This document shows positions 10,409-11,881 of a stretch of DNA of 11,881 nt, in pieces. Numbering within the stretch: the stretch's first letter is position 1; the number at the start of each line of letters is the position of its first letter. Both the position numbers and the translations under genes were made by a program. Below the pieces are notes generated by a model that saw only the letters and a list, made by a program, of their open reading frames with translations, had not been told where the DNA came from and did no database searches. Source of the stretch: Minisyncoccota bacterium (GTDB lineage Bacteria > Patescibacteriota > Minisyncoccia > Phycocordibacterales > UBA2100); the NCBI GenBank assembly GCA_016763615.1, contig JAESTJ010000026.1, positions 1 through 11,881 on the forward strand. Reading direction: 5' to 3'.

Positions 10409-11881
10409 CTCGGCGCGCATTACTTTCATAAAAACCTCATGAGGAATATGCACCCGTGCTCGAGCAAGTGCTTTCTTTTTCCCTTTCTTTTGTTTATCGA
10501 GTAGTTTATTTTTGCGCGTGACATCTCCTCCATAGAGTTTCGCAGTGACATCTTTACGCATGGCGGAAATTTTTTCTCCAGCAATGATGCGTCCTTGGCT
10601 CTTTGCTTGAATCTTAAGCACAAACTGCTGTTTTGGTAATAACTCTTTAAGTTTACCGACCATCTCGCGGCCCTCTTCTTCAACACGACGTTTCGAAATA
10701 ATGCGACTAAATGCTGGAGCAAATTCCTCGGCAATTAAAATATCCAACCGTGTTACCTCTGCGTCTCGACGTCCAATTTGCTCATAGGAAAGTGATGCAA
10801 ATCCAGATGAGACATTTTTTAGTTTATCAAAAAAGTTGCGCATCATTTCTCGTAATGGCATTTCTGCTAGAAGTTTTGTGCGTCCATCGGGCATAGTTTC
10901 AGTTCCTGTAACACTCGATTCATGTTCGTGTAGGAGTTGCATAATCGCTCCCAAGTATTCCGCTGGGGTTAAAATGCTAACTTCTGCCCATTCTTCACGA
11001 ATGCGCTGTGCCTCTCCATCGTTAGGGAAACGCACTGGCGTATATACCAAATCGATGTCACCATTTTTTCGGGTTATTTCATATACAGTAGTAGGTAACG
11101 TAACTATAAGCTCAAGATTAAACTCGCGACGCAGTCGTTCAGTGATGATTTCCATATGAAGCATTCCTAAGAATCCACAGCGAAATCCCCGCCCCATAAT
11201 GCCTGATGATTCTTCTTCATAAGAAAGAGATGAATCCATAAGTTGCAGTCGCTCGAGCGATTGTCGCAATAGTGCCAAGTCATCTTGGCTTTCTGGATAG
11301 ACACTCGCCCAAATAACTGGCGCAGGAGAAAGATACCCCTCTAGAGCCTCTGTACGCGCTCGTGCATCCAGTACAGTGTCTCCAACGCTCACAATACCTG
11401 GCTTCTTTATTCCTGTAACTATGTACCCTATTTCACCAGCTACCAGAGTGTCTCGCGATTCCTCTGCTGGAGTAAACACCCCCATCTCGAGTGCTGCAAA
11501 CTGTTCGTTTGCAGCCGCAAATTTAAGTTTTTGACCTTTCCTGAGTGTCCCGTCAGTAATGCGAACAAACAGAATTATGCCGCGATGGTCAGAATATTGG
11601 AAATCAAAAATAAGGGCTCGGGCATCTTCTGTTTGCGAAATTGGTGCTGGAACAAGCTCTACTACCGAATTAGAAGTTCTGACACTCCTTCACCTGTTTT
11701 CCCAGAAGTTGCCATAATTTCACTTTCATCAATTTCAAGCAGAAGGGCTAGCTCAGCTCGAATATCATTCGTCCGTGCTAGAGGTGAATCTATTTTGGAA
11801 AGTACTGGAATAATAGTAAGTCCTTGCTCGCGTGCCATTTGTAATACCGATAGTGTTTGAGCTTGAATTCCCTGTGTTGCG
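10406..11881 (-). CDS. lepA: LepA / elongation factor 4, frameshifted and cut by the window edge
   Basis: LepA is a ribosome-associated GTPase that acts on stalled or initiating ribosomes at the membrane or in the cytoplasm. The window holds about 490 of roughly 600 codons. It contains the end of the G domain (LSKID, TSGKTGEG), domain II (ARALIFDFQYSDHRGI, TDGTLRKGQK, MGVFTPAEE), the domain III/V region with GFRCGFLGMLHMEIITERL, and the LepA-specific C-terminus MRKDVTAKLYGGDVTRKNKLL. The frame breaks at about 11665-11676: the N-terminal frame stops at TAG 11662-11664, while the C-terminal frame continues LVPAPISQTEDARA. One base appears to be missing. The first Met of the C-terminal frame is at 11485, internal to domain II, so that ORF alone is not a sensible protein. 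The 5' end lies beyond 11881. Confidence 0.92.
11662..11881 (-). CDS. lepA: LepA N-terminal-frame fragment (partial)
   Basis: In this frame the minus strand reads ATQGIQAQTLSVLQMAREQG, then LTIIPVLSKIDSPLA and SGKTGEGVSELL, and stops. This is the end of the LepA GTPase domain, including the G4 motif (SKID, usually NKID) and the SGKTG region. It belongs to the same gene as the C-terminal portion downstream and is separated from it by a 1-base deletion. The upstream part is outside the window. Confidence 0.85.
   Translation of the reverse strand, partial: ATQGIQAQTLSVLQMAREQGLTIIPVLSKIDSPLARTNDIRAELALLLEIDESEIMATSGKTGEGVSELLIR

Noticed and set aside
11662..11680. Programmed ribosomal frameshift in lepA
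   Set aside because: No slippery heptamer or adjacent stimulatory structure is visible, and lepA is not known to use one.
11531..11860. A 109-aa plus-strand ORF near the end
   Set aside because: It is antisense to well-recognised lepA codons and only open because of codon bias.
1..11881. UGA recoding to glycine as in some CPR lineages
   Set aside because: TGA ends the PadR-like ORF and the 47-aa ORF, and recognised proteins contain no in-frame TGA.
1..11881. CRISPR array, prophage or intact insertion sequence
   Set aside because: No regularly spaced repeats, and no transposase, integrase or phage structural gene was seen on either strand.

Overview
The window looks like a piece of chromosome from a small-genome Candidate Phyla Radiation bacterium (Patescibacteria, Parcubacteria/Paceibacteria-like). 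The reasons are the TsaD type, with an extra segment between the N-terminal motif and the GPGLEPALWVG stretch; a valyl-tRNA synthetase without the usual C-terminal arm; a helix-turn-helix family with a YWGEGYK motif that I remember mainly from Parcubacteria; many very small membrane proteins; and tRNAs without an encoded CCA. TGA behaves as an ordinary stop, so UGA-recoding CPR lineages are unlikely. This assignment is from recall of protein families, not from a search.

Layout. 1-2171: a two-helix membrane protein, tsaD (tRNA t6A synthesis), then a convergent shikimate-kinase-like P-loop protein. 2172-5060: valS, followed one base later by a convergent transglutaminase-fold gene; beyond that gene the last codons of valS appear a second time. 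5061-6412: a PrsW-type membrane protease, an Hsp20 chaperone and a bidirectional terminator. 6420-7149: an 88-aa helical protein, a hairpin-rich stretch, and a 47-aa ORF with a real Shine-Dalgarno and an 18-bp palindrome in its leader. 7150-8433: an unknown 146-aa protein directly behind tRNA-Phe, then an HTH gene broken by two 1-base deletions. 8434-9179: a small membrane protein, tRNA-Arg(CCU) and a glutaredoxin. 9180-10112: a perfect 19-bp inverted repeat, a PadR-type regulator behind a near-consensus promoter, and an FtsB/DivIC-like division protein. 10113-11881: a 52-aa membrane ORF, a 121-bp nested palindrome, and lepA (EF4), which is frameshifted and runs off the window.

Functionally this is mostly housekeeping: tRNA modification and charging, translation, protein quality control, thiol redox and cell division. 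There is no phage, CRISPR array or intact transposon. The most unusual themes are (i) extended -10 boxes (TGnTAnnaT) only 6-10 bases before start codons at many genes, which predicts leaderless mRNAs; (ii) the duplicated valS 3' end flanking a one-gene insert; (iii) several long palindromes in intergenic spaces; and (iv) three single-base deletions, one of them in lepA, which may be real decay or assembly error.
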